NCBI RefSeq assembly: GCF_036016755.1
Contig: NZ_JAYXIH010000006.1
Span: forward strand, 62,001 to 126,000
Reading direction: 5' to 3'
DNA: 64,000 nucleotides
From: Aurantimonas coralicida_A
Lineage (GTDB): Bacteria > Pseudomonadota > Alphaproteobacteria > Rhizobiales > Rhizobiaceae
This document shows, piece after piece, positions 26,245 to 34,867 of this stretch (position 1 is the first letter of the stretch; the number at the start of each line of letters is the position of its first letter). The notes under the pieces are model-generated. The model did not search any database. It was not told the origin of the DNA and saw only the letters and a program-made list of their open reading frames with translations. A program made the translations under genes and the position numbers.

Positions 26245-26532
26245 ATGTCCACTTCAGGTCCCGGCCGGCAGGGCCCCAACCGAATGCTCGACGAGTTCGC
26301 GCGGATGATGACCGACGCCGCCGGTGCCGCCCAAGGGGTGCGCCGTGAGGTGGAGACGGTGTTCAGGGCACAGGGCGAGCGCTTCCTCAACCAGATGGAT
26401 CTCGTCCAGCGCGAGGAATTTGAAGCTGTTCGCGACATGGCCGCGAAGGCGCGTATGGAGAACGAAGTTCTGAAGAAGCGGCTTGATGACCTCGAGGCAC
26501 GCGTGCCCAGTGCCAAGCCGAAGGCCGGCTGA
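26245..26532 (+). CDS. ubiK: Accessory factor UbiK family protein
   Basis: 95 residues, membrane-fusogenic coiled-coil type (former BMFP/YqiC). An amphipathic N-terminal helix (RMLDEFARMMTDAAGAAQGV) leads to a C-terminal coiled coil (VLKKRLDDLEARV). In proteobacteria it assists aerobic ubiquinone biosynthesis with UbiJ. The AVRDMAAKARMENEVL stretch and length match the family. Preceded by AGGAGA-like GGAGAC about 8 bases upstream of ATG 26245. Confidence 0.85.
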   Translation: MSTSGPGRQGPNRMLDEFARMMTDAAGAAQGVRREVETVFRAQGERFLNQMDLVQREEFEAVRDMAAKARMENEVLKKRLDDLEARVPSAKPKAG

Positions 26533-26610
26533 CAGGTTCTCCACAGGCAATCAACAACTTTCGAACAACCTATGGTCGAACCGGATTATCCTTTGCCGAG
26601 AGTCGCTTAA

Positions 26611-26724
26611 GACTCCCGGCGAGGCCCTTCTCCGGGGTGCCAAAATCGATTGACGGTGAATATTTGGTTAACGCCCCTTAGCGCGAGGACTCGCGGTCTA
26701 TATGCTGATTCATAAGGGTGATTC
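26611..26724. promoter_or_regulatory. Cluster of four GANTC sites upstream of the YbjN-proC operon
   Basis: GANTC, the CcrM methylation sequence of alphaproteobacteria, occurs at 26611, 26688, 26707 and 26720, all in the 277-bp gap before the YbjN gene. A TTAAC half-site is at about 26668. Such a density suggests a promoter responding to methylation state (GcrA/CcrM). Confidence 0.35.
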
Positions 26725-26809
26725 GACGCTGTGCGGTGGCGGTGTCACCCCTGCGGGGCGCCTTGGCGGCAATCGGCATCCCCGCCGAATTGGATACGGG
26801 GACGTGGAC

Positions 26810-27310
26810 ATGAGTCTGATTGAATTTGCCTCTTTGAGGCAGTCTCATCCGGTCGATATGATCGAATGGGTCGCTGCGGCTCGGGAATGGGCGTTCGAGC
26901 GCTCGGGCGACGACGAGATCGCGGTGGCGGTGGCCGGAGTCTGGACCGATTACTCGGTTTCGTTCTCCTGGCTGGAGAATATCGAGGCGCTGCATTTGGG
27001 TTGCGCCTTCGACCTCAAGATCCCCGCGCATCGTCGCTCCGAAGTGCTCCGGCTACTGGCGCTGATCAACGAGAAGCTGCTCGTCGGACATTTCGACCTC
27101 TGGCAGCAGGAAGGGGCGGTGATGTTCCGCCACGCGCTGCTGCTGTCCGGTGGCGCCGAGCCGACCAGCCAACAGGCCGAACGGATGCTGGCGACGGCGC
27201 TGGAAAGCTGCGAGCGCTTCTATCAGGCATTTCAGTTCGTCGTGTGGGCCGACAAGATGGCCGACGATGCGCTGGCTTGCGCGATTTTCGAGACCGAAGG
27301 CGAAGCGTGA
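26810..27310 (+). CDS. YbjN-domain cytoplasmic protein
   Basis: 166 residues from ATG 26810. No signal. The YbjN/type III chaperone-like fold is seen in VDMIEWVAAAREWAFERSGDDEIAVAV, the acidic sheet face and FDLKIPAHRRSEVLRLLALINEKL. This form is widely conserved in alphaproteobacteria next to proC and is annotated as YbjN; function unknown, probably a small chaperone. The gene is separated from proC by 2 bp and belongs to that operon. Confidence 0.82.
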   Translation: MSLIEFASLRQSHPVDMIEWVAAAREWAFERSGDDEIAVAVAGVWTDYSVSFSWLENIEALHLGCAFDLKIPAHRRSEVLRLLALINEKLLVGHFDLWQQEGAVMFRHALLLSGGAEPTSQQAERMLATALESCERFYQAFQFVVWADKMADDALACAIFETEGEA

Positions 27311-27312
27311 GC

Positions 27313-28128
27313 ATGGCCGGCGCGCAACAGCGCATCCTGCTTCTGGGCGGCGGCAATATGGGCGCGGCGCTGCTGGGCGGCTGGCTGGAAAGTGGGCTGG
27401 AACCATCGCGCGTGCTCGTCGTCGATCCAAGGATCGGCGATGCCCTGCGTCCGCTGATCGACCGCTACGGCGTGCGCCATGCGATAAGCGTCCCGGATGA
27501 GGCGTTCGACGTCGCGCTTTTGGCGGTGAAGCCGCAGATGATGGGCGAAGCGCTTCCGGCGTTGCGCGCCGCGCTCGAACCGGCAAGCCTCGTGGTGTCG
27601 ATCGCCGCCGGCACGAGCGTCGCGGCTATCGAAGTGCAACTCGGCGAAAGGCCGGTGGTGCGGGCCATGCCGAACACGCCGGCGCTGATCGGCCGGGGCA
27701 TCACCGGCGCCTACGCCAATGCGCGGGTCGAAGCCGCGGGGCGCGCCGTCGCGGACGGTCTCCTGTCGGCGAGCGGCCCGGTTGAGTGGGTCGAGAGCGA
27801 GGCCCTGATCGATGCCGTAACCGGCGTCTCGGGCAGTGGCCCAGCCTATGTGTTCTATCTCGCCGAATGCCTGGCGAAAGCCGGCGAAACGGCGGGACTG
27901 CCGGCCGATCTCGCGATGCGGCTGGCGCGGCACACGGTCGCCGGCGCGGGCGAGTTGATGATCCGGTCCGAGGACACGCCGGAAAAATTGCGCCGGAACG
28001 TCACCTCGCCGAACGGTACCACCCAGGCCGCGCTCGATGTCTTGATGGCGGACGACGGTTTGGCGCCGCTGATGCGGCGGGCCGTACAGGCAGCGCGCGA
28101 CCGTGCCGAGGCATTGTCGAGGGAGTAG
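27313..28128 (+). CDS. proC: Pyrroline-5-carboxylate reductase ProC
   Basis: 271 residues from ATG 27313 (an in-frame GTG 27307 overlaps the preceding stop as GTGA). It reduces 1-pyrroline-5-carboxylate to proline. N-terminal NAD(P) motif GGGNMGAALLGGW, then VKPQMMGEALPAL, RAMPNTPALIGRG, and the P5CR signature SGSGPAYVFYLAE; the C terminus ends in the LRRNVTSPNGTTQAALDVL substrate loop. Co-transcribed with the YbjN gene and csaA. Confidence 0.97.
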   Translation: MAGAQQRILLLGGGNMGAALLGGWLESGLEPSRVLVVDPRIGDALRPLIDRYGVRHAISVPDEAFDVALLAVKPQMMGEALPALRAALEPASLVVSIAAGTSVAAIEVQLGERPVVRAMPNTPALIGRGITGAYANARVEAAGRAVADGLLSASGPVEWVESEALIDAVTGVSGSGPAYVFYLAECLAKAGETAGLPADLAMRLARHTVAGAGELMIRSEDTPEKLRRNVTSPNGTTQAALDVLMADDGLAPLMRRAVQAARDRAEALSRE

Positions 28129-28132
28129 GCGA

Positions 28133-28492
28133 ATGTCGGCAGGCAAGGGTCCGGCGCCGGAAATCGGCTTCGACGATTTCATGAAGGTCGATATCCGCGT
28201 CGGCACCATCGTCGAGGCGGCGCCGTTTCCCGAAGCGCGCAAGCCGGCGTTTCGCCTGACCATCGACTTTGGCGCGCCGATCGGCCGTAAGAAATCCTCC
28301 GCCCAGATCACCGCACATTACGATGCCGAGGCGCTGGTCGGCCGGCAGGTGCTCGCCGTCGTCAATTTCCCGCCCCGGCAGATCGGCCCGATGATGTCGG
28401 AGGTGCTGACCCTCGGCGTCCCGGACGCGGCCGGCGAGGTCGTGCTGTTAGCGCCGGGCCACACCGTGCCCGACGGCGGCCGGATGTTCTGA
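28133..28492 (+). CDS. csaA: CsaA-like tRNA-binding-domain protein
   Basis: 119 residues. The single OB-fold domain of the EMAPII/Arc1p/CsaA group: DFMKVDIRVGTIVEAAPFPEARKPAF at the start (split here: DIRVGTIVEA), KSSAQITAHY and the conserved NFPPRQIGPMMSEVLTLG. Bacterial CsaA is a dimeric tRNA-binding protein with export-chaperone activity. It follows proC by 4 bp; the gene after it is convergent. Confidence 0.9.
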   Translation: MSAGKGPAPEIGFDDFMKVDIRVGTIVEAAPFPEARKPAFRLTIDFGAPIGRKKSSAQITAHYDAEALVGRQVLAVVNFPPRQIGPMMSEVLTLGVPDAAGEVVLLAPGHTVPDGGRMF

Positions 28493-28498
28493 GCCGGC

Positions 28499-29953
28499 TT
28501 AAGCCGGCACGCGAATGAGCGCGCGCAAACCGCCGAGATCGCTGTCCGACAGGAGAATGTCGCCGCCGTGGCTGCGGGCGATATCGCGGGCGATCGCAAG
28601 GCCGAGACCGGTGCCGCCGCTGTCGATGTTGCGGGCGGTGTCGAGCCGCACAAACGGCTTGAAGACTTCCTCGCGCTGTTCGGCGGCGATCCCGGTGCCG
28701 TTGTCCTCGACGGTGATGGTCAGCCACCGCCCCTGGTGGTTGGCGCGGACGCGGATGCGGTCGCCGTGGCGCAAGGCGTTGGTGACGACGTTGGTCACCA
28801 TGCGGGTGAAGGAATCCGGCCGCACCGCGAGGCGCGGATCGCCGACGATTTCGACCGAGATCTGCTTACCCTTCAATTTGGCTTCGGTCCGGAATTTGCC
28901 GAGCACCGGGACAAGGTCGAGTTCACCGACCTCCTCGGCCGCCTCGTCCTTGGCAAAGGCGAGATAACCCTCGAGCATGCGCTGCATTTCGTCGACGTCG
29001 GCGTTCAACTCGTCTTGGTCTTCGCCTTCGCCGAGCAGGGCAAGCTGCAGTCGGAAACGCGTCAGGATGGTCCGCAGATCGTGGCTGACGCCGGTCAGCA
29101 TGGCCGTGCGCTGTTCCATCTGTCGCTCGATTCGGTCGCGCATCTGGATGAAGGCAAGCGAGGCGCGCCGGACCTCCGAAGCGCCGCGCGGGCGAAAGTC
29201 CGGCGGCATTGGCTGGCCGCGCCCGAAGCCCTCGGCCGCCGCGGCCAGAGCCTGGATCGGACGAATCTGGTTGCGTAGAAACAGGATGGCGATGATCATC
29301 AGCACCAGCGACGTTCCGACCATCCACACCAGGAAAATATGGGTGTTCGAAGCATAGGCGGAGTTGCGGGGCGCGAACACGCGCAAAACCTTCTCGTCCA
29401 GCTGGATGCGGACTTCGACTATCTTGGATTGGCCGACCGTATCGATCCAGAACGGTCGCCCGATCCGGGCGGTGATCTCCTCGCTGAGGATGCCATCGAG
29501 GATGTTGAAGAACGGCTTCGGACCCAGAGGGGGCAGGGGACCCGGCGGCAGTACCGAGACATTGAGACCAAGCCGGTTGCGAGCAATGCCGATGACCTGG
29601 GAATAGTCGCTGCCCGGCGACTGTGCTTCGACGAGGTCGGTAATAGCCGCGATGTCGCGCACCACGGCGGTCGACAGCCTATGGGTCACGAGTTGCCAGT
29701 GCCGCTCCATGAACACCACCGTCACCACGCCCTGTAGCAGGACCACCGGTGCGATGATGATGATCAGGGAGCGCGCATAGAGCCCCTTCGGCATGAAACG
29801 CTGGATGATGCGTGGAATGGGTCGCAAGGGCCCGCGCCAGATGTCGATCGTCGGCAGCTTGCCCCACCGCCAGCGCGGCCGCCACGCGCGGCGCCGGGTA
29901 GACGCTGCGAACCGCCACGGCCGCTTTTGGATGAGGCGTTCGATCAGGGTCAC
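28499..29953 (-). CDS. EnvZ-type membrane sensor histidine kinase
   Basis: 484 residues, GTG start at 29953. A long basic N-terminal stretch (1-58) precedes span 1 (62-82), a periplasmic sensor region of about 120 residues, span 2 (203-226), HAMP (226-280), HisKA with H291 in GVSHDLRTILTRF and a HATPase with N-box NVVTNALRHG and G-boxes ENDGTGI-like VEDNGTGIAAE and GGTGLGLAI. It is the cognate kinase of the regulator 13 bp upstream. The trio MarR-regulator-kinase matches the alphaproteobacterial petP-petR neighbourhood. Confidence 0.93.
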   Translation of the reverse strand: MTLIERLIQKRPWRFAASTRRRAWRPRWRWGKLPTIDIWRGPLRPIPRIIQRFMPKGLYARSLIIIIAPVVLLQGVVTVVFMERHWQLVTHRLSTAVVRDIAAITDLVEAQSPGSDYSQVIGIARNRLGLNVSVLPPGPLPPLGPKPFFNILDGILSEEITARIGRPFWIDTVGQSKIVEVRIQLDEKVLRVFAPRNSAYASNTHIFLVWMVGTSLVLMIIAILFLRNQIRPIQALAAAAEGFGRGQPMPPDFRPRGASEVRRASLAFIQMRDRIERQMEQRTAMLTGVSHDLRTILTRFRLQLALLGEGEDQDELNADVDEMQRMLEGYLAFAKDEAAEEVGELDLVPVLGKFRTEAKLKGKQISVEIVGDPRLAVRPDSFTRMVTNVVTNALRHGDRIRVRANHQGRWLTITVEDNGTGIAAEQREEVFKPFVRLDTARNIDSGGTGLGLAIARDIARSHGGDILLSDSDLGGLRALIRVPA

Positions 29954-29966
29954 GGCCGCTCCGGCC

Positions 29967-30692
29967 TCAATCCGTGTTCAGGCGATAGCCGATGCCGCGC
30001 ACCGTCTGTAGCCACAGGGGATTCGCCGGATCGCTCTCGATCTTGCGACGCAGGCGGTTGATCTGAACGTCGACGGTGCGCTCGCCAACCTCCGTCTCGT
30101 CGGCAAGAAGATCCTGACGCGGGATCGTCTCGCCCGGATTGCCGGCGAACTGGGACATCATCTCCTGCTCGCGTTCGGTCAAACGAATGATCTCCGGCCC
30201 GCGTTTGAGTTCGCGGCGCGACAGCGTGAAGGTGAACGGACCGAAGCGCACATGTTCCAGTTTCTGGATCGGGGCCTGGCTCCCGCGCCGCAGGATGTTG
30301 TTAATACGCAGCAGCAGTTCGCGTGGATCGAACGGCTTCGGCAGATAATCGTCGGCACCGGCTTCCAGCCCTTCAATCCGCTGCTCGGTCTCCGAACGCG
30401 CCGTCAGCATCAGCACCGGCGATTGTCGGTCGGCGCGGAACGAGCGCACCAACTCGATGCCGTTCTCCCCGGGCATCATCACATCGACGATCAGGAGATC
30501 GAAGTCGAGCCCCTCCAGGATTCGCCGGGCCTCCCTGGCGTTAGCGGCCATCGAGACGCGAAAATTCTGCTCCGACAAGAACCGCGACAGCAGCGAGCGG
30601 ATGCGGCGGTCGTCGTCGACGACGAGAATGTGGGGGGCATCGTCTCCCAGCGATGTCACCTCGCCCGAGGTCTCACCGGCAAACTCGTTCAT
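29967..30692 (-). CDS. OmpR-family response regulator (PetR-like)
   Basis: 241 residues from ATG 30692. Receiver domain (20-135) with acidic pocket DDD (26-28) and phospho-acceptor D70 in LLIVDVMMPGENG; conserved Lys in DDYLPKPFDPREL. The winged-helix DNA-binding domain (140-240) ends VQTVRGIGYRLNTD, the OmpR/PhoB signature. The ATG overlaps the MarR stop (ATGA). Together with the MarR gene it resembles Rhodobacter PetR/PetP, named for cytochrome bc1 expression; that function is not shown for this organism. Confidence 0.94.
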   Translation of the reverse strand: MNEFAGETSGEVTSLGDDAPHILVVDDDRRIRSLLSRFLSEQNFRVSMAANAREARRILEGLDFDLLIVDVMMPGENGIELVRSFRADRQSPVLMLTARSETEQRIEGLEAGADDYLPKPFDPRELLLRINNILRRGSQAPIQKLEHVRFGPFTFTLSRRELKRGPEIIRLTEREQEMMSQFAGNPGETIPRQDLLADETEVGERTVDVQINRLRRKIESDPANPLWLQTVRGIGYRLNTD

Positions 30693-31237
30693 AGCGGTTC
30701 TTTCCAATTGATGCCTTGCTTCTTGAACCACTCCCGCGTCGCCGGCCGATCTGCCGCCATCTGCCTGAGAAAGGCGCCGATCGGCGCGGCGTCGGTGGGC
30801 GCGGCGTCGCTCAAGGCCGCGTCGATCCGGCGCGCCTGCTCCCGCGAAAGCTCCAGCGTCAGTTCGCGCCCCTTCACGGTCGGATAGAGGCAGCGCTGCC
30901 GGCGATCCTCCACCCCCGGCATCTGACGGATGAAGCCATCATCAATGAGTTGGCGCAACACCCGCGACAGCGATTGCTTGGTGATCTGCAAGAGGTCGAG
31001 GAGATCGGTGATGGTCATGCCGGGCGCGCGGTTGACGAAATGCAGGATACGGTGATGGGCGCGCCCGAACCCGTAGCGGGCAAGGATCGAATCGGCATCG
31101 GCGGTGAATTCGCGATAGGCGAAGAACAGCAACTCGATCATCCGGAAGTCCGGATTTCCGAAGGTCGGCAGGGGCTCCCGCACAATGGCTTCGGCGGCAT
31201 TGTCCGTGCGCACGTCGGAGGTCAGGGCAGCATCCAT
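30689..31237 (-). CDS. MarR-family transcriptional regulator (PetP-like)
   Basis: 182 residues. Central winged helix (about 60-130): a recognition helix in TKQSLSRVLRQLIDDGFI and the wing EDRRQRCLYPT with the DxR motif of MarR proteins; the C-terminal helices carry an unusual Ala/Thr-rich insertion (DAAPTDAAPIGA) . First gene of the operon and overlapping the response-regulator start by 4 bp. Divergent from ilvE; an inverted repeat in the 183-bp gap may be its operator. Confidence 0.9.
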   Translation of the reverse strand: MDAALTSDVRTDNAAEAIVREPLPTFGNPDFRMIELLFFAYREFTADADSILARYGFGRAHHRILHFVNRAPGMTITDLLDLLQITKQSLSRVLRQLIDDGFIRQMPGVEDRRQRCLYPTVKGRELTLELSREQARRIDAALSDAAPTDAAPIGAFLRQMAADRPATREWFKKQGINWKEPL

Positions 31238-31244
31238 AATTTAG

Positions 31245-31259
31245 GTCAGCACTATTGAC
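31245..31259. promoter_or_regulatory. Possible MarR operator and -35 element between marR and ilvE
   Basis: GTCA-N7-TGAC (31245-31259) is an inverted repeat 8 bp upstream of the marR-type start. TTGACG at 31255-31260 overlaps it and, with TACACC at 31278 after 17 bp, could form an ilvE promoter. If so, the regulator would control both sides. Weak evidence. Confidence 0.3.
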
Positions 31260-31420
31260 GTAATTTCCTACCATTGTTACACCGGACGGCGAAGAGTGGA
31301 AACCGTCGCTGGTCCGCCATGAATGGGCCAGGGACATTGACGCGGATCCACCCCTCGGCCGACAGTCGACCGCCGCCAGATGATGATAGGGAGGACGCCG
31401 GAACAGGCGTCGCGAGCACC

Positions 31421-32311
31421 ATGAGCAATGTTCCATTCGACCAGCTTGACGGCGAAATCTGGTTCAACGGCCAGTTCGTGCCCTGGAAGGACGCCAAGAT
31501 CCACGTGCTGACGCACGGGCTGCACTATGCCAGCGCCGTCTTCGAGGGCGAGCGGGCCTACGGCGGCACGGTTTTCAAGCTGCGCGAGCACACCGAACGC
31601 TTGATCGCATCCGGTCGCATGCTCGGCTTCGCGCTGCCCTACAGCGCCGACGAGATCGACGCGGCGACGAATGAACTGCTCAATCGGCAGGGTTTCGCCG
31701 ACGCCTATGTCCGGCCGATCGCCTTCCGTGGCTCGGAGATGATGGGCGTTTCGGCCCAGAAGAACCGCATCAACGTGGCCATCGCCATCTGGCAATGGCC
31801 GAGCTATTTCGATCCCGAGCAGCGCATGAAGGGCATCAGGCTGGATCTGGCGGAGTATCGCCGGCCGGACCCGCGCACGGCGCCCTCCAAGGCCAAGGCC
31901 ACCGGCCTCTACATGATCTGCACGATCTCCAAGCACGCGGCGGAGGCCAAGGGCTATGCCGACGCGATGATGCTCGACTGGCGCGGCCAGGTCGCCGAGG
32001 CGACCGGCGCCAACGTCTTCTTCGTCAAGGACGGCATCCTGCACACGCCGACGCCCGACTGCTTCCTCGACGGCATTACCCGCCGCACCGTGATCGATCT
32101 CGCGCGCCGCCGCGGCATCGAGGTGAAGGAGCGGGTGATCATGCCGGAGGAACTGGCAAGCTTCGAGGAATGCTTCCTTTGTGGCACGGCGGCCGAGGTG
32201 ACGCCGGTCTCCGAGATCGCCGACTGGCGGTTCACCCCCGGCGAGACGACCCGGCGGCTGGTCGACGATTACGCCGACGCCGTACAGCCGAAGCGCGCGG
32301 CGGCGGAGTAG
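31421..32311 (+). CDS. ilvE: Branched-chain amino acid aminotransferase
   Basis: 296 residues from ATG 31421. Class IV PLP aminotransferase: DGEIWFNGQFVPWKDAKIHV at the start, HGLHYASAVFEGERAY, the PLP lysine in KAKATGLYMICTISKHAAEAKGYADA (the Lys of SKxxxxY-like SKHAAEA), and ECFLCGTAAEVTPV with the phosphate-binding Thr/Ser. It transfers the amino group between glutamate and leucine, isoleucine and valine. It is the usual neighbour of the MarR gene in Rhizobiales. A SpeE-like gene follows within 35 bp. Confidence 0.95.
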   Translation: MSNVPFDQLDGEIWFNGQFVPWKDAKIHVLTHGLHYASAVFEGERAYGGTVFKLREHTERLIASGRMLGFALPYSADEIDAATNELLNRQGFADAYVRPIAFRGSEMMGVSAQKNRINVAIAIWQWPSYFDPEQRMKGIRLDLAEYRRPDPRTAPSKAKATGLYMICTISKHAAEAKGYADAMMLDWRGQVAEATGANVFFVKDGILHTPTPDCFLDGITRRTVIDLARRRGIEVKERVIMPEELASFEECFLCGTAAEVTPVSEIADWRFTPGETTRRLVDDYADAVQPKRAAAE

Positions 32312-32346
32312 GACGCCCGGCGGGCCGGCCGGACGGCGATGCGGCA

Positions 32347-33018
32347 ATGATCCCCTGGCAAAAGCTCGACAGCGCGACGATTCCCGGGACGACTGGTGAA
32401 CTCCGGCTGATGCGGCGCGGCACCGAGTTCTCGATCATGCTCGGCGACAACGAGCTGATGAACAGCCGGCTCTCGGGCTCGGAGGAAGCGCTCGCGCGCC
32501 TGTCCTGCGAGAGGATCGCCGACCGGGCGAAGCCGCACGTCCTCGTCGGCGGGCTCGGCATGGGGTTTACCCTCCGCGCCGTCCTCTCCCATCTCGGCGG
32601 CGACGCGAGCGTGATTGTCGCCGAGCTTGTGCCGGCGGTGGTCGCCTGGGCGAAAGGCCCGATGGCGCATCTCGTCGACGGGAGCCTCGACGACCCCCGC
32701 GTGAGCATAACGGTGACGGACGTCGCCGAGCTCATTCGCGGCGGCAAGGCAGCTTATGACGCGATCCTTCTGGACGTCGACAACGGCCCCGAGGGTCTGA
32801 CGAGCCGCGCCAATGACGGTCTTTACGATCTCGGAGGACTGGAAGATGCGCGACGCGCGCTGCGTCCAGGCGGGGTGCTGGCGGTCTGGTCGCAAGGGCC
32901 GGACAGCGGCTTTACCGGACGGCTTCGCCGGGCCGGCTTCAGCGTCGACGAGGCGCGTGTGCGCGCCAGCCGCACGGGCCGTGGCGCCCGGCACGTCATC
33001 TGGATCGCGACGACATAG
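32347..33018 (+). CDS. Spermidine-synthase-like methyltransferase-fold protein
   Basis: 223 residues. N-terminal beta-rich segment (GTTGELRLMRRGTEFSIMLG) resembling the SpeE strand domain but short, then a Rossmann fold with VGGLGMGFTLRAVLSH, EL at the end of strand 2 (VIVAELVPAVVAWA), YDAILLDVDNGPEGL and an ending typical of the group (RTGRGARHVIWIA). The expected polyamine-synthase Asp pair and dcAdoMet gate are not evident, so the substrate is open. The gene follows ilvE with the same orientation and probably in one transcript. Confidence 0.8.
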   Translation: MIPWQKLDSATIPGTTGELRLMRRGTEFSIMLGDNELMNSRLSGSEEALARLSCERIADRAKPHVLVGGLGMGFTLRAVLSHLGGDASVIVAELVPAVVAWAKGPMAHLVDGSLDDPRVSITVTDVAELIRGGKAAYDAILLDVDNGPEGLTSRANDGLYDLGGLEDARRALRPGGVLAVWSQGPDSGFTGRLRRAGFSVDEARVRASRTGRGARHVIWIATT

Positions 33019-33192
33019 GTCCGCGCGTCGCGGAAACCACGTCCAAGCGTTTCGCGAAAGCTTTCCCAGAGCCAAGCAGCATTTGCGCCAAGGGGCAGCG
33101 GCGGTTATCCCGTGCTCAACATGGCGGCCGCGCGATCCTGGCTAAGGCTGGACATCAACGCCGACGCACAACTGGTTGAGGAGACTCCCGTT

Positions 33193-33834
33193 TTGACACA
33201 ACTCAGCGCCGAGATCGTGCCGGTCACGCCGTTCCAGCAGAACTGCTGCATCCTCTATGACACCGAGGCCAAGACCGGCGTCGTGGTCGACCCCGGCGGC
33301 GATGTCGAGCGGATCGTCGCGGCGATCGAGGCCGCCGGCATTGCCATCGAGGCGATCTGGCTGACCCACGGCCATATCGACCACGCGGGCGGTGCCATGG
33401 AGCTGAAGGAGCGGCTCGGCGTCGACATCGTCGGACCCCATCGGGACGACGCGTTTTTGCTGTCAGGTCTCGAGAACCAGGCGCTGATGTTCGGCGTCGG
33501 CGGCGCGGTGCGCAATTGCACGCCGGACCGCTGGCTGGAAGAGGGCGAGACGGTCGGCTTCGCCGGGCATGTCTTCGAGGTGCTGCACACGCCGGGCCAC
33601 GCGCCCGGCCATGTCGTATTCTACCATCGCCAAGCGAAGTTCCTGCATGCCGGCGACGTCCTATTCGCCGGTTCGATCGGACGTACCGACCTGCCGGGCG
33701 GCGACCATGCTGCCCTGATCCACTCGATCAAGCAGAAGGTACTGCCGCTCGGTGACGATGTCGGCTTCATCTGCGGTCATGGGCCGGGCGGACGCCTTGG
33801 TGACGAGCGCCGTACCAACCCCTTTCTGACCTGA
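33193..33834 (+). CDS. gloC: MBL-fold hydrolase, type II glyoxalase (GloC/YcbL-like)
   Basis: 213 residues from a TTG start at 33193, chosen because GAGGAG (33178-33183) is spaced 9 bases before it; an upstream ATG at 33121 has no ribosome site and would add a tail not seen in the family. Zinc motif THGHIDHAGG, the second metal ligands in HTPGHAPGHVVF and HAGDVLFAGSIGRTDLPGGDH, and HGPGGRLGDERRTNPFL at the C terminus align well with E. coli YcbL (215 residues) of the S-lactoylglutathione hydrolases. Cytosolic. Confidence 0.92.
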   Translation: MTQLSAEIVPVTPFQQNCCILYDTEAKTGVVVDPGGDVERIVAAIEAAGIAIEAIWLTHGHIDHAGGAMELKERLGVDIVGPHRDDAFLLSGLENQALMFGVGGAVRNCTPDRWLEEGETVGFAGHVFEVLHTPGHAPGHVVFYHRQAKFLHAGDVLFAGSIGRTDLPGGDHAALIHSIKQKVLPLGDDVGFICGHGPGGRLGDERRTNPFLT

Positions 33835-33858
33835 TAGCCGCGCCCCGTCGGGCCGCGA

Positions 33859-34663
33859 TCAACCGCCAGGGCAGAACAGGGATTTGCCCGCCGCGTCCAA
33901 TATAGGTGCCGAAATTCGGATCGAAGCTGGGATACGCGCGGGTGCAGGCACTCAGCCATTCCCGCGTCCACGGCTCGCCAGAGCGCGCCTTGCGCACAGG
34001 GCGCGCGCTTCGATCCAACTTTGCGGCGGCATGTCGGTCATAGTTTGGAGCGATGCGGATGATCTTCGCGCCGCCGGTCTCGATGATGTCGATGCCGGAA
34101 GTCGGCATGGGACGGCGATCCAGCCGTTCGCGCGCCACGTCGATGACTCGCGGTCCGTTCGGCATGGCGCCGAGGCCGGAATGCCGCTTCCATGCCGAGG
34201 CGCGGGAGGGCAGGGCGCGGCGATCGGAGGATCCGGTGGATATCATCGTGAAGGAACCCTGCGAGCGTGCCGAAGCCCCCTGTTTCTCGACTGCGCGCCA
34301 AGCACGATTTCGCCCACGCACGGTCAGGACGTCGAAATTCGGCTTGCGTTTGATCGACCCGCCGTCCTCCAGAAACTCCTCCCGTTCATTGGTGGAATAG
34401 ATATCGGGAGCGGTTCGTATGCCGCCCCCATCCTCGATCAACTCTTCCCGCTCGTCCGTGACGTAGATATCGGGCGCAGTCCGGATGCCACCGCCATCCT
34501 CGAGAAATTCCTCGCTCTGAGCGGAAAAGTCGATGATCTGGGCGGTTCTGACGTCGCGATTACTGTTGTGGGACGTTTCGCTCGAAGCGGGCCCCGAGGC
34601 CAGCATTAGAAAGGACAGCGCAGCTGCGGTCGTGCGAATTGCCAAGCGGTTTCGGCGTTGCAT
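33859..34663 (-). pseudogene. BA14K-like exported protein with three 22-residue repeats, frameshifted near the 3' end
   Basis: Reading from ATG 34663: signal peptide (TTAAALSFLMLASGPASS), then repeats at residues 51-116 (EEFLEDGGGIRTAPDIY form), a Ser/Arg-rich middle and the BA14K-like end ACTRAYPSFDPNFGTYIGRG. From there the open frame continues GQIPVLPW and runs into gloC. Removing one base in the tract at about 33885-33895 (GGCGGGC on the minus strand) gives GGKSLFCPGG and a stop at 33859-33861, the expected BA14K Cys-containing end, and places the gene 24 bp from gloC. So the family C terminus is broken by one base. RBS GGGAG precedes the ATG. Total repaired length 267 residues. Confidence 0.7.
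34316..34513 (-). repeat. Three tandem 66-bp units (22 residues) inside the BA14K-like gene
   Basis: Repeats 1 and 2 are EEFLEDGGGIRTAPDIY.. and EELIEDGGGIRTAPDIY.., differing at few sites; repeat 3 (EEFLEDGGSIKRKPNF) has diverged. Acidic, glycine-containing units that could bind cations. The DNA is similar between units 1 and 2, so copy-number change by slippage is plausible. Confidence 0.85.
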
Positions 34664-34770
34664 GACGATCTCCCGTTTAGGCCCCTTGCGAGGCGTTCGG
34701 CAGAGCCCTTGCACGTGGCGTGCCAGACGATTCTGTTCCATCCCGGCACTCCACCACGGAGATCGGAGAC

Positions 34771-34802
34771 AAAAAAGCCCGCCGTGCGATGCGCGGCGGG
34801 CT
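34771..34802 (-). terminator. Rho-independent terminator of cspA (minus strand)
   Basis: On the minus strand AGCCCGCCG, a 9-base loop and CGGCGGGCT, followed by a run of six T. It lies 66 bp after the cspA stop (34868) in transcription direction, and about 108 bp before the start of the BA14K-like gene on the same strand, isolating the two. Confidence 0.88.
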
Positions 34803-34867
34803 ATCCCAAGCTATTTTGTCCCGTTACGGCACTTTCGCGCCGGTTTCATCGACGCTTCGGTCCGCCG

